Origin: Stomoxys calcitrans
Taxonomy: Eukaryota > Arthropoda > Insecta > Diptera > Muscidae
DNA: 64,000 nucleotides
NCBI RefSeq assembly: GCF_963082655.1
Contig: NC_081553.1
Coordinates: 20,430,237-20,494,236 of the forward strand
Direction: 5' to 3'
Position numbers and translations under genes: made by a program. Shown piece after piece: positions 11,291-22,822 of this stretch. The notes under the pieces are model-generated. The model had not been told where the DNA came from and searched no databases. It saw nothing but the letters and a program-made list of their open reading frames with translations. Position 1 is the stretch's first letter, and each line of letters starts with the position of its first letter.

Positions 11291-11299
11291 CTCTGATTG

Positions 11300-13330
11300 C
11301 TTAGATAAAAAAAAATATATGTGTATAACAGTTAACGTAAAAGTGTTATACATGAATATAAATTTGTAAATTTTCTATTCAATCTGCTAACTAAATGTTG
11401 TGAAGTGATTTTGTCTCCGCATGGCTGGGATGAGAAGAAAGCTCTAAATGCTTAGTTAAAAAAAATATGTGTATAACAGTTATCGTAAAAGTGTTATACT
11501 GTTATACATGAATATCAGTTTGTAAATTTTCTATTTAATCTGCTAACTAAATGTTTTGAAGTGATTTTGTCTTCGTATAGCTGGGATGAGAAGAAAGCTC
11601 TGAATGCTTAGTTTAAAAAAATATGTGTATAACAGTTAACGTAAAAGTGTTATACTGTTATACATAAATATAAATTTGTAAATTTTCTATTCAATCTGCT
11701 AACTTAATCTTTTGAAGTAATTTTATCTCCGTATAGGTGCAATGCAATGAAAGCTCTGATTGCTTAGTTCAAAAAAATATATGAATAACAGTTATCGTAA
11801 AAGTGTTATACTGTTATACATGAATATAAGTTTGTACATTTTCTATTCAATCTGCTAACTAAATGTTTTGCAGTAATTTTGTCTCCGTATAGGTACAATG
11901 CGATGAAAGCTCTGATAGCTGAGTTAAAAAAAAATATGTGTATTACAGTTAACGCAAAAGTGTTATACTGTTATAAATGAATATGAGTTTATAAATCTTC
12001 TATTTAATCTTATTAGGTATTTTTAAAACTGCATAGAAAGTGAGTTCAAGCTGTTGGTTAGTGTCATATATATAACAGTTGACGCTGAACTGTCATACTG
12101 GAAAGTTTTTTTTTTATTAGGACCTAATAGGATTTTGAAACGACTTTGATGTGTAGAAGTGGTTTTGTATCGACAAAAGTAAGAGTAAAACTGCATGGAA
12201 AGTGAGTTCACGCTGTGAGTTAGTGTTATATATATAACAGTGTATAAAAGATAACAATTAACTGTCATACTGGAATATTATTTTTTTATTAAGTCCTAAT
12301 AGGTATTTGAAACGACTTTGAGGTTAAGAAGAGGTTTTGTATCGAAAAAAGTAATAGTAAAACTGCATAGAAAGTGAGTTCACGCTGTGAGTTAGTGTCA
12401 TACATATAACAGTGTATAACAGTTAACGCTGAACTGTCATACATGAATATTATTTTTTTTATTAAGACCTAATAGGTTTTTGAAACGACTTTGATATTAA
12501 GAAAGGGTTGGGTCGAAAAAAGTAAGGGTAAAACTGCATAGATAGTGAGTTAGTGTCATATATAATAGTGTATAACAGTTAGCGTCATATATGAATATTA
12601 TTTTTTTATTAAAATCTAATAGTCATACATGAATATTTTTTTTGTTATTAAGACCTAATAGGTTTTTGAAACGACTTTGATGTTAAGAAGTGGCTTTGTA
12701 TCGAAAAAAGTAACAGTATAACAGTTAACGCAAAAGTGTTATAAAGTTATACATGAATATTGTTTTGTTATTTTTTTTAATTAGGTAGGTTTTTTGAAAT
12801 TTCTTAAAGAAATTAGTTTCCGATGTAAGATAGTGGCTATATCACAAAATGAAGTGTATAACAGTTAACACGAATGTTTTATAGTACTATGCATGAATAT
12901 TACTTAATAATAAAAAAAATAAAAAGGCTTTTTGAAACAACTTAAAAAATGAGTATATTCTTAAAGAATGTGATTTATATGTAAAAATAAGAGTGTATAA
13001 CAGTTAACACAAAAGTGTTATACTGTTCTACATGATTATAATATTGCAAATTTTGTATTAGAAGTGTATAGTACCTTAGAAAAGTGACCAAACGCTATAG
13101 GAGAGAGACATAAATCTCAAAACAAACGTATAACAGTTTCCACAAAATTGTTATACTGTAATATATGAATATTAATTTGTAAAGTTTTTGATAAAACTTA
13201 ATTAATATGAGTTAAAAATTGGGTCTACACTGTAAAACAGAGTTTTATATCATTTATAGCAAACAAGTTAGTGTATAACAATAACATATTGTTTTTAATA
13301 GACCATAGCATGTACAAAATTTTAAAATAT
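11300..13330 (+). repeat. satellite-like array with TATAACAGTTAACG units
   Basis: About a dozen units, spaced 148-157 bases at the left and more variably to the right. Each has GTGTATAACAGTTAACG followed within about ten bases by AGTGTTATAC and then an ATACATGAATAT phrase; AAACTGCATAGAAAGTGAG marks the middle units. GTATAACA and TGTTATAC can pair as a short stem. No ORF of note. Not a satellite I recognise. Confidence 0.75.
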
Positions 13331-13404
13331 TGTATTCATTTAATGCACTATAGAAAAACCCTTAGACTTTTGGTTTTATCCCAATATTCAAATTATCCCT
13401 GCTG

Positions 13405-13700
13405 TAAAATAACGTGGTGCCTTTAGCCTCTGGGCTCGAATCCTGGAAAGAACATCAGATAAAATTTTTGGCGGTGGAAATCCCTTCCTAATGCTGGCGA
13501 TATTTGTGAGGTACCATTTGGTATGACAGCCATGTAGAAACTCCTCCACAAAGAGATGGCGCACTGTGACACTTCGTTCGGAACGGCTGTAAAAAGGAGT
13601 CCCTTATCATTGAGATTAAATTTGAATCGGACAGCACTATTTCATATCTGAGATGTTTGTCCCTCTTACCTAAAGGAATGTTTATGGGCTAATTTGTATT
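13405..13700 (+). mobile_element. tRNA-derived SINE-like element
   Basis: Box A is decayed; box B is GGCTCGAATCCTGG (about 13431). Body phrases follow: AAAATTTTTGGCGGTGG, CTAATGCTGGCGATATTTG, CTCCACAAAGAGATGGCGCA, CCCTTATCATTGAG and GGAATGTTTATGGGC. Confidence 0.65.
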
Positions 13701-14764
13701 TACGAAACAAACAAGAATGGATTTGTTCTGAGGAAATTGTGCCACATGTCCATGCCTCCATTTTTTAGAACATGAGAGAAGTTTTTCTGCTCCCTAATAG
13801 AGTGTTTATGGAAAAATTGGCAATTCGCAATATCCGAATCAATTGATACTAATTTTGTAGTTTTCGGGGTTTAAGTCCTAATGATTGTGCCGACTGCAAT
13901 CTTCCTTTTTCCTGAGCTTAAGGAAACATCGAACTTATTAAAGTTTTTTCTCCAAAATTTTGTTAAAGTTCCTCAAAGTTCGCTTTCGCTCATAGTCCAC
14001 CGTGCGTCATGGCAATACAAATCCAAAGTATGATCGAATTGCCTGTTCTTTTATTTCCATGTGGACTTTTAAACTTTGTAGGAAAACAAAAAAAAAAAAA
14101 GAGTTTATGTCACAGATATAGGAGAGGATCATAAAACTAAACAAAATACCGCAGTGTGGTCCCCGACACAACGACGACATTGAAGTCCATAAATCACTTG
14201 AGAATAAAAGTCAAAATAGGTAAACAAAGGGCAACACTGATAGTGGATAATCAGAGAAAAAAGAAAAAAAGTAAATAACCGAAATAAATGAAAAGTTATT
14301 AAAAATTAAAAAAAAGTGGCCGAAATCTAGCAAGGAAACAAATAAACAAACAAACGACTAAGGTATGAGCAAATTTAACTGCTCCCGCGTTTTTTATAAT
14401 CACCGTAAGGGGGAATTTTGTGAATAGTTTACGAGGTGAGGGCCAGTCAGCGAATATTGTGTTTAATGAGGGCAAATACAAAGATGATATCGCTCTGATA
14501 ACAGGGATAAGCTGAAGATAGTGGTAAGAGTTGGGGGTAAAAACGAAAGAAAGTAAAAGATTAAACCAAAATGGTTATCGAACATTTTCTAGAAGATTTT
14601 TTTTTTAAGGAAAACATCTCCTTAAAGAAAATACTGTCATGAGGGTGTTCAAATCTTGGAAATAAACATCTGAGAAATTTTTCAACGGAGCATTTAGGCT
14701 TTCTAATGTTGGCTCTACAAGGAGAGGGAAAATTTGCAAATTTTATATCTTGAAAGGACACATA
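13700..14764. other. no gene recognised
   Basis: AT-rich intergenic sequence. Only a poor SINE-like trace (AACATCTGAGAAATTTTTCA near 14665) is visible; no coding signal. Confidence 0.45.
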
Positions 14765-15600
14765 TGAACTTGGCATCACTTTTTTTTGGTAAAATTTTTC
14801 GAAATTGTGAAAAAAAGTATTTTTCTTGAAAAAGCTCAGTAATAATACAATTTCTCACAACAATTTTATTAAGTGGTTGGAAAATTTAATTATTCTTGTT
14901 CTTCTTTCATCCACTTGGCATCACTTTTTGTGGTAAACTTTTTCGAAATTATGAAAATAAAGTAATAATACAATTTCTTACAAAAATTGTATTAAGAGGT
15001 TGGAAAATTGGGTTATTCCAAGTTCTTCACTTTTGTTGGACATCATTTTTATTATTTAAATTTTTTGTTTTATAAAATTTTTTCATCAACTTGGCAGCAC
15101 TTTTTTTGGTAAACAATATACCAATACAATTTCTCACAAAAATTGTATTAAGAGGATGGAAAATTGAACTATTCTAAGTTCTTCAGTTTTGTTGGACAGC
15201 ATTTTTATAACTAAAATTTTTTTTGTTTTTTTAAATTTTTTCATCAACTTGGCAGCACTTTTTGTGATAAACTTTTTCAAAATTATGAAAACGACGTAAG
15301 AATACAATTTCTTATAACAATTTTATTAAGAGGATGGAAAATTGAGCTATTCCAAGTTCTTCAGTTTTGTTGGACATCATTTTTATTATAAATTTTTTTT
15401 TTTTACAATTTTTTCATCCACTTGGCAGCACTTTTTGGAAATTTTATCAGAATACTTCATAATTCTAGGTTGCATTCCTACTTTGCCAAACCTGTTGTGT
15501 TCAAGTCTTCCTCATTTTCAATTCCTTAACATCACCTTGGCATCACTTTTCCTCTTAAAGATTTTTTTTTTATAAAATTCCACTTTTTTTTTTAATTATA
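14765..15600 (+). repeat. satellite-like array with CTTGGCAKCACTTTTT units
   Basis: The phrase TTGGCATCACTTTTT or TTGGCAGCACTTTTT recurs at about 14770, 14915, 15090, 15249, 15422 and 15537, so units are about 115-175 bases. Each unit also has AATACAATTTCTCACAA or a variant and GGTTGGAAAATT or GGATGGAAAATT. The array ends about 240 bases before the putative grn leader. Confidence 0.75.
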
Positions 15601-15841
15601 GCCAATGATTGAATTATGGTTTCCGATGCGCTTTGATTTTATTCTCAATTCATTTATGGAAAGGCAATATATATTTTTCACTTGAAGGTTTTGTATTGAA
15701 TTCGCCACCAAAGAAGCGGCAAAAACCGCATGCACAAAGGAATTCTAATTATATGAAGAAAAAAAAATTCAATGCTTGTTACTGTCAAATGTTTTAATAA
15801 AATTTATTTATTTTTTTTTTCTTTTCCTAACAACCGCACAG

Positions 15842-16109
15842 TTATAACACAACAACAACAACAAAATGAACAGTAAATGTACGAAAATAAATATAAGTAA
15901 TAAATAAACAAGAATTAAAACCACAAAGAAAAAAATCATCGCAAAACAAGTTCGTAACGGAAAATACCATTAAAAGGCAACTTTAAACAAAAAACTCTAC
16001 ATTTTGCTTAATTTGCAAGAAAACAAAAAAAAACAGCAATAAATTGCTAAGAACTCCTTTTCCTAACGACCATAGTTGTTCAATAAAAAGCATCAAAATT
16101 ATACTCGAC
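15842..16109 (+). other. grn: probable 5' UTR of grn
   Basis: A-rich sequence with CAA runs, typical of fly leaders, directly precedes the grn start codon. A pyrimidine-rich tract ending in CACAG (15816-15841, with a CCTAAC branch-like element) could be the acceptor of an upstream non-coding exon, which would start this UTR at 15842. The branch-to-AG distance is short, so transcription could instead begin nearby or further upstream. The leader has a short upstream ORF (15866-15907). No TATA box or initiator could be assigned with confidence. Confidence 0.35.
15866..15907 (+). other. upstream ORF in the grn leader
   Basis: ATG at 15866, 13 sense codons, stop TAA at 15905-15907; it ends about 200 bases before the grn ATG. 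It matters only if this region is transcribed as leader. No conservation can be judged from one sequence. Confidence 0.3.
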
Positions 16110-16404
16110 ATGGATATGACCTCTACAGCCGAAGCTGCTGCGCGCAGCTGGTATGATAATCCACGCCTGGTGTGCGGTGGTTCACCACAAACCAATGGTC
16201 TGGGCTCCTCGGCATCGGGTCTGGGCCATCATGGTTTGTCGGCGGGCTTGGGCTCCACAGCCGGAGGCAGCATGGGCTTAGGCGGTAGCGGCAGTGCCGG
16301 TGCCACCAGTGGCCTGGGCTTGGACACCAGCGATATGGGCGCCTTCTATGCATTGGAAAGTAATGGACATCACCGCAGATATTATCCCAGCTATCATCAA
16401 CATG
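16110..16404 (+). CDS. grn: grain (GATAc) transcription factor, first coding exon
   Basis: This exon encodes the N-terminal 98 residues, plus the first base of codon 99, of a GATA-type transcription factor that would act in the nucleus on GATA sites. The ATG at 16110 has G at -3 and +4. It is the first in-frame ATG; the reading frame upstream is open back to a TTG at 16044 but has no ATG. Visible features are an Ala-rich start (MDMTSTAEAAARSWYDN), a long Gly/Ser/Leu-rich low-complexity stretch (about residues 23-70), and a Tyr/His-rich end with RRYYPSYHQH (89-98). GC content and codon use contrast sharply with the AT-rich flanks. The exon ends at 16404 before GTAAGT, and its phase fits the exon at 62526. 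The assignment to grn rests on the combined exons, mainly the second, and on family knowledge; the zinc fingers are not in the window. Pannier or serpent are less likely. Confidence 0.85.
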
Positions 16405-16410
16405 GTAAGT
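16405..16410 (+). other. grn: 5' splice site of grn intron 1
   Basis: CATG followed by GTAAGT: six intronic bases match the donor consensus. The split codon G|CA is compatible with the acceptor at 62525. Confidence 0.85.
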
Positions 16411-16470
16411 TCGAAAAAAATTAAATATAAAAAAAATTATTATAAAAAAATAAAAAAAAATTTTTAAGAA

Positions 16471-17865
16471 GTAAAAGCGTGCTAAGTTCGGCCGCGCCGA
16501 ATCTCCTATGCCCTCCACCATGGATCGCATTTGTCGAGCTCTTGCCACGGTATCTCTTTTTAGGCAAACAAAGGATAAAAGAAAAGAATTGTTATGTTAT
16601 TGGAACCATTTCAAGTGATGGTTCATTTCAGACCATAATTGAACTGAATATTGAAGACCCTAGTAGAAGTCATTGTGTAAAATTTCAACCAAATCTAGTA
16701 AGAATTGCGCACTTTAGGGGCTGAAGAAGTAAAATAGGGAGATGGGTTTATAGTGGAGTTGCATTAGGCTATAAACCGATTCATGCCATATTCGTAACTT
16801 TCAGCCATATTCACAAACTTTCAGCCAAATCGTATAATAATTCCGCCCTCTAGAGGCTCAAGAAGTCAAGACCCCAGAGAGGTTTATATGACAGCTATAT
16901 CAGGTTATGAATCGATTTCAACCATACTCAGCACAGTTGTTGAAAGTCATAATAAAATACCACATGCAAAATTTTAGCCAAATCGGATGATAATTGCGCC
17001 CTCTAGTGGCTAAAGAAGTCAAGATCCAAGATCGGTTTATATGGTAGCTATATCAGGTTATTGACCGATTTGAACCATACATGACACAGTTGTTGGATAT
17101 CATAACAAAACACGTCGTGCAAAATTTCCTTCCACTCGGCTAAGAATTGCGCCCTCTAGTGGCTCAAGAAGTTAAGATCCAAGATCGGTTTATATGGCAG
17201 CTATATCAGGTTATTGACCGATTTGAACCATACTTGGCACAGTTGTTGAATATCATAACAAAACACCTCACGCAAAATTTCAGCCAAATCGGATAATAAT
17301 TGCGCCCTCTAATGGCTCAAGAAGTCAAGACCCCAGATGGGTTTATATGACAGCTATATCCGGTTATGAATCGATTTCAACCATACTCAGCACAGTTGTT
17401 GAAAGTCATAACAAAACACCTCATGCAAAATTTCAGCCAAATCGGATAATAATTGCGCCCTCTAGTGGCTCAAGAAGTCAAGACCCCATATCGGTTTATA
17501 TGGCAGCTATATCAGGTTATGAACCGATTCGAACCATTCTTAATACAGTTGCTGAAAGTCATAACAAAACACCTCACGCAAAATTTCAGCCAAATCGGAT
17601 AATAATTGCGCCCTCTAATGGCTCAAGAAGTCAAGACCCCAGATCGGTTTATATGACAGTTATATCAGGTTATGAATCGATTTGTACCATTCTTAATACG
17701 GTTGTTGGAAGTCATTATAAAACACCTCATGCAAAATTTCAGCTAAATCGGATAAGAATTGTGCCCTCTAGCGGCTCAAGAAGTCAAGATCCATGATCGG
17801 TTTATATGGCAGCTATATCAAAACATGGACCGTTATGGCCCATTTACAATCCCCACCGACCTGCG
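16471..17865 (+). mobile_element. Helentron/DINE-1-like element, copy B (3'-truncated)
   Basis: Left end GCGTGCTAAGTTCGGCCGCG and CCTCCACCATGGATCGC. It is followed by about seven units of ~153 bases (CTCAAGAAGTCAAGA, GATCGGTTTATATGGCAGCT or near variants, TCAGCCAAATCGGATAAT). It breaks off after the phrase ATCCCCACCGACC, lacking the (GACR)n tract and right hairpin. It begins only 66 bases after the grn first-exon donor. Confidence 0.7.
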
Positions 17866-17915
17866 AACGGCGGCTGCGGCACGCCGTTCGCAATCGGCTA
17901 TAGAAAGGAGACGTA
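17866..17915 (+). mobile_element. SINE-like fragment starting with a perfect 10-bp hairpin
   Basis: GCGAACGGCG and CGCCGTTCGC form a perfect 10-bp stem with a 9-base loop. The right part (GCGGCACGCCGTTCG then CGGCTATAGAAAGGAG) matches the middle of the SINE-like family. This marks the junction that truncates Helentron-like copy B. Confidence 0.5.
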
Positions 17916-17999
17916 TTGAAATGGAATTCGGTCGAAAAAAAACTCATTTCTATGTAAATTTCTTTTTTGCCTTTGAAAAGGTAAAAAAAAAAAATTCCA

Positions 18000-18183
18000 A
18001 ATTCCTACTGTCCCAAACTACTATGAACCGAATTAAAGGCAAATGAATATGATAATATGTAAGGTGGGCTATATAAAAGATAAAAAAGGAAAAGATAAAA
18101 ACATATAAGCATGTTTTTCAAAATAATTTTAAATCTCTCATTCTTTATTTCTTTGGATAGTAGTTGGGTACAGTAGGAATCTA
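18000..18183. mobile_element. box-bounded MITE-like element
   Basis: Forward box at about 18003, reverse box at about 18155-18179; about 180 bases in all with an unrelated AT-rich interior. The mariner MITE starts immediately to its right. No target duplication was found for the box element. Confidence 0.5.
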
Positions 18184-18419
18184 TTGGGTTGCCCAAAAAG
18201 TAATTGCGGATTTTTTAAAAGAAAGTAAATGCATTTTTAATAAAACTTAGAATGAACTTTAATCAAATATACTTTTTTTACACTTTTTTTCTAAAGCAAG
18301 CTAAATGTAACAGCTAATAACTGACAGAAGAAAGAATGCAATTACAGAGTCACAAGCTGTGAAAAAATTTGTCAACGCCGTCTATATGAAAAATCCGCAA
18401 TAACTTTTTGGGCAAACCA
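18184..18419 (+). mobile_element. mariner-family MITE, copy 1
   Basis: A 236-base non-autonomous element with about 30-base inverted ends containing GCCCAAAAAGTAATTGCG, of the cecropia-mariner type. It is flanked by TA (18182-18183 and 18420-18421). The interior lacks a transposase frame. Two more copies are at 39945-40179 (inverted) and 43692-43928. Confidence 0.85.
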
Positions 18420-18669
18420 TAGTTGAATCAATTTTTCGTTGCTGCAATAGAATACGCATTTATTCATTCATTTTTCTTAAAGAATGCTCTTTAATTACCT
18501 TTTTCATTTGCATTTTAGCAATATTCTCGTTAGAATGAGGATATATGCGAACACTTTTTTTTGATTTCATCCTTCTCAACTTTTTTATTTGGAATCAATT
18601 GAACAAAATTGACATGATGATGAATCGACTGAAAGTTTTTTATTGACATTTTTGTACGATTATGGGTAG

Positions 18670-19407
18670 AGTTCATTCTTACTGTTCCAACCTATAGCAT
18701 TTATGATTTTCAATAGAAATATTTATGACTGAATTCCTACTGTCACCAACTACTATAATCAATATTTAGCATATATAAATTATAGTACAAGTACAGCAAA
18801 TATTTTCGCTAATAAGAAATAAGAGAGCCAAAGAGAATTTAATTTTTAACTAAATTTTTTTTATGATTTTGTTCGTTTTTTTTCTGACTATATTCCTACT
18901 GTCCCCTACTACTATAAACAGAATTAAACAGCCACGAATATAATACTATATATATGGTGGCTCATAAAATGCATACAATATATAAATCAAATACGGGCGC
19001 ACCTATTCTTCGTAACAATAATCCTGTTCCCTTTTTTCTTGGAATAGTAGTTGGGTGCAGTAGGAATCTTGACTAGCTGGATTTGTTGCCTTTCATTGTT
19101 CTAGTTAGGATCCAGCAAGACACAAGCTTAATTTACTTATTCAAAGTTTTTTAAGTATGTATATTCGTACCCACCTATATAAAGATTTTGTTTTCTTCCA
19201 TTCCAAATACACTTTTATGTAATTTTTTTTCTCTGACTTGATTCCTACTGTCCCCATCTACTAAGTAGATAACCCAATGAAAATCAATAATACATACCCC
19301 AACTTGTTCCAAAAATCCATGGGCTTATACATCTTAGCACATATTCAAGTTTTAAACTGTTTTACTTTATTTCTTCGCATAGTAGTAGGGTACAGTAGGA
19401 ATCTTGC
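18670..19407. repeat. box array
   Basis: Forward boxes at about 18672 (degenerate), 18732, 18892 and 19240; reverse boxes at about 19041 and 19378. The 19240-19407 pair is a compact 167-base forward/reverse unit. Spacers are AT-rich and not alike. Confidence 0.6.
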
Positions 19408-20930
19408 GCATTTAAATTTTCTTAGTCACTCAACAAAAAGTAGACTTGTTCCTCCATTTCGCCACGTAATTTTTTCCTTTTCCTTTCGTATACCCATTTG
19501 TATTCCAGTATCGCGTAAATATTCTCAGTAAATTCATATCCTCTTATCTCATCACTCAACTCAAACGATGATCAATTATCGAGAAAATCTAAAATCATTT
19601 GATATGGCCAACATAGAAGATGACAGCTTAACTGCTCATCTTGGCAGCTGCGCCCTCAGAGCATCTAAGCCACTGCCGCTGACTCGGCATGAATAACAAA
19701 CAGCATGAGCGAGCCAGTGAGTGAGTGAGTGAGTGAGTATGCCAGTGAGCTTTGTTGTGATGGAGATTTTTGACATTTGTTAAGCTTTCAATCACACAGA
19801 CCCCAAATGACATTTGCAGACTAATGAATTTTAAAATCTTAATTTGCTTAAGACGCAAGACTTACACAGATTTTGACTTCTTTTCATGGGTATTTTTTTC
19901 AAAATTTTTTGCGCCAGTCAGTCTGCTAAGTTACAGATTTCAGTTGTCATCCATCCATATGAGATAAATATGCTGTGTTGTAGTTTTTTTTGGCTCTCTG
20001 CTTCCTTGGATGCCACAAAATGAAACGATTTGAATGATCGTTTTATAATAAATGTCTGTCTCTGTCTCTCTGTCTTGCGGGGTGTCTGCTTGTCTTTTTA
20101 GTTTTCGTAACGAATATTTCATATATCGATAGTCTTTGAGGTCGGTGGTGAAGGGAGAGCAGTTTTTGGGGTGGGGTAGGTAGTATCACTATGTGATTTG
20201 CTGCCTTGGCTGGGGTAAGCGCTCGCGCGCATGAATGAATTACAATGATCGAATTCAATAACGCTTTCTTTTCATCTTTTGCCCCATAAAGCACCAAATA
20301 AACAAAGTGACAGACATTGTGTGTGACTGGCAGGCAAGTAGAGCTTAGCCACCAGACCTGAGGCAGCCACAGCAGCACCATGAATTAAACATTTTGTTCC
20401 CTTGGACAGAAAAATGGAAAAATCGCTTAAGCGTTTATTCTTTGTATGGATATGAATAATTGAATGAACCTCCGTTTTGAGTGTGGCAGATTGAAAACTG
20501 GCCTCAAGAGAGTGGGAGAGAGAGAGAGAGAGGGGAGGTAAATTGATATGCCTATGCCTGTGTGAATGGCACCAAAAATTTGCGCATATTGATCAATCAG
20601 AAGTCAAAAACAACAGTGTGGATTGTACCTCTTTTGCTTGTTTCGGAGTCCCCGATTTGCGAACTTCTATTTCTTCTTTGGTGGCTTTTCTCGCCTTACT
20701 TGGAATTCATTGAGGCATGTCTTATTGTCGCATCAATGGCAACTCATTTTATTGCACTGCAACAAACAATGCACATGATGCATGTCTCCATGCATTCATG
20801 CTAAGTGAATTCCAGTTAAGTGAAATAAACGCCAATTTAAACACAGTTTTGGTTTGGCGGTTTTGGTGGGAGGCGTGGAGGAAAGCAGTGACAAAGTGTC
20901 AATGGGGAGTTGACCTTAGGTGACATAGAG
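19408..20930. other. repeat-poor intron segment
   Basis: Complex sequence without recognised transposon matter or coding signal. It has short simple tracts (TGAGTGAGTGAG near 19720, GA repeat at 20514-20533) and one TATCGATA (20124-20131, the BEAF/DREF-type core). It may hold enhancers; this is inference. Confidence 0.45.
20514..20533 (+). repeat. GA microsatellite
   Basis: Uninterrupted GAGAGA run; such runs can bind GAGA factor in flies, but binding here is not shown. Confidence 0.6.
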
Positions 20931-20934
20931 GCAA

Positions 20935-22735
20935 AAAAAAAGGGGCAGAAATTTTACTTAAAAAAATACCAAATTTTAAAAATGAGAATCAAACACCCAG
21001 GAATGAGAAGGAAGCGCCTAAAATCAATTCATTCATAAAAAATGTGGAAAAATTGAAAAAAAAATCCATATTGATTTTCTTTACTCTCTTTGGATAGTAG
21101 TTGGGTACAGTAGGAATCTCGACTAGCCAAATTAAAAAAAAACACCAGAAGAGAGAAGGAAGAGCCTAAAATCAATTCATTCATAAAAAATGTGGGAAAA
21201 TTGAAAAAAAAAATCTATATTGATTTTCTTTATTTTCTTTGGATAGTAGTTGGGTACAGTAGGAATCTCGACTAGCCAATATTAAAAAAAAAAAAAACAG
21301 AAGAGAGAAGGAAGCGCCTAACATCCATTCATTCATAAAAAATGTGGGATAATTGAAAAACTAAAATCCATATTGATTTTCTTTACTTTCTTTGGATAGT
21401 AGTTGGGGACAGTAGGAATCACGACCAGCCAATATTAAAAAAAAAAACAAAAAAACAGAAGAGAGAAGAAAGCGCCTAAGATCAATTCATTCATAAAAAA
21501 TGTGGGAAAATTGAAAAAAAATACATTGATTTTCTTTACTTTCTTTGGATAGTAGTTGGAGACAGTAGGAATCTTGACTATCCCATTTTTTTAATCTTGG
21601 CTAACCAAACTTTAGCAAAAACCAGTAAGGAAAGGCAAAAGTCGGCAAAACCAGTAAGGAAAGGCAAATTTTGTAGAAATCGGTTACAAATTGTGTTTAT
21701 TACAGCCTTAAAAGTGTAAATCGGGCGATATATTTTTATGGGAGCTATATCTAAATCTGAACCGAATTGGATGAAAACATGCAAATATGTTTAAATCAGT
21801 AACAGAACAATCCATGCCCAATTTTGTGCATATCGGTTGAAAATTGTAGATACTACGGCCATTTAAGTGCAAATCGGGCGTTATATATATATGGGAGCTA
21901 TGTCTAAATCTGAACCGATTTTGATGAAATTTTGCAGATATGTTAAAATCAGTAACGAAACACTCCGTGCCAAGTTTTGTGCAGATCGGTTGAAAATTGT
22001 AGCTACTATGGCCAATTAAGTGCAAATCGGACGATACATATATATGGGAGCTATATTTAAATCTGAACCGATTTTTATCAAAATCAATAGCATTCGCCCT
22101 TGGGCTAAAAAAGTGCTTTGTGCAAAATTTCGTGATGATTGGACAACAAATACGATCTGCACTTTGATTACAAGAATGCATGGATTCACAGACGGACAGA
22201 TGGACGGAAGGACAGACGGACAGATGGACGGACGGACAGTCGGACATGCCTAAATCTTTACTTCTTTAGTAAAGAAGTGGGGTACTGTAAGAATTTTGAC
22301 TAGACCAAAATTTCGTATAAATGAAACTTCTCATTTTCACGACCAAAAAATTGGAAATATTTAAAGATTTTTTCAAAATTTGTATTCCTTGGATAGTAGT
22401 TGGGTACAGTAGGAATCTCGACTAGCCAATTTTGGTAAAAGTGGCAGAAGTAAGCACCTAATATCTATTAATTCATAAAAAATTTTGGATACATTAAAAT
22501 ATTATTCTCCAAATTAGTTTTTACTCTTTCTTTGGATAGTAGTTGGGTACAGTAGGAATCACAACAAACCCAATTTTTAGGCAAAATGGCAAGGGACAAG
22601 CAAGCGCTTCACATCAACTCATTCATTGAAGAAAGAAAAATAATGAAATATTTTTCCAAACTAGTTTTGTTTACCTTCTTTGGATAGTAGTTGGGTACAG
22701 TAGGAATCTCGACTAGCCCAATCTTGGGCTACTCC
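20935..22735 (+). repeat. same-orientation box array, split by an insertion
   Basis: Units of about 145-153 bases, all with the reverse box in one orientation (about 21092, 21242, 21394, 21547, then 22392, 22535, 22682). Each shows GAATCTCGACTAGCC or a variant after the box, and the left units AATCAATTCATTCATAAAAA before it. The block is interrupted by a different element at 21597-22282. Confidence 0.75.
21597..22282 (+). mobile_element. second Helentron-like family inserted in box array
   Basis: Starts near CCAGTAAGGAAAGGCAAA (given twice), then three to four units of 151-154 bases (GTGCAAATCGG at about 21869 and 22020; ATATGGGAGCTAT; AATCTGAACCGA). A (GACR)n tract follows at about 22189-22245, and a hairpin ACTTCTTTAGTAAAGAAGT at 22260-22278. 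No protein. The architecture parallels the other Helentron-like family although the sequence differs. Confidence 0.65.
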
Positions 22736-22822
22736 CAAGGGAGTAGAGCAAAAATTTGCCCAAGACCACTGCATTTAAGAAAAGGGGCCTACTTCCCACA
22801 GCTCAGTGATACAGTACCTCAT

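Noticed and set aside
16044..16109. In-frame extension of the grn first exon upstream of 16110
   Set aside because: The extension begins at TTG, not ATG, and the A/T-rich codons look like leader. The ATG at 16110 has a better context and starts the compositionally coding part.
18184..18419. Autonomous mariner transposon
   Set aside because: Only about 236 bases between the inverted ends, with no transposase frame.
21708..22247. 179-codon minus-strand open frame rich in SVCPSVHLS
   Set aside because: It is the translation of a (GACR)n tract and of ~152-base tandem units in a mobile element.
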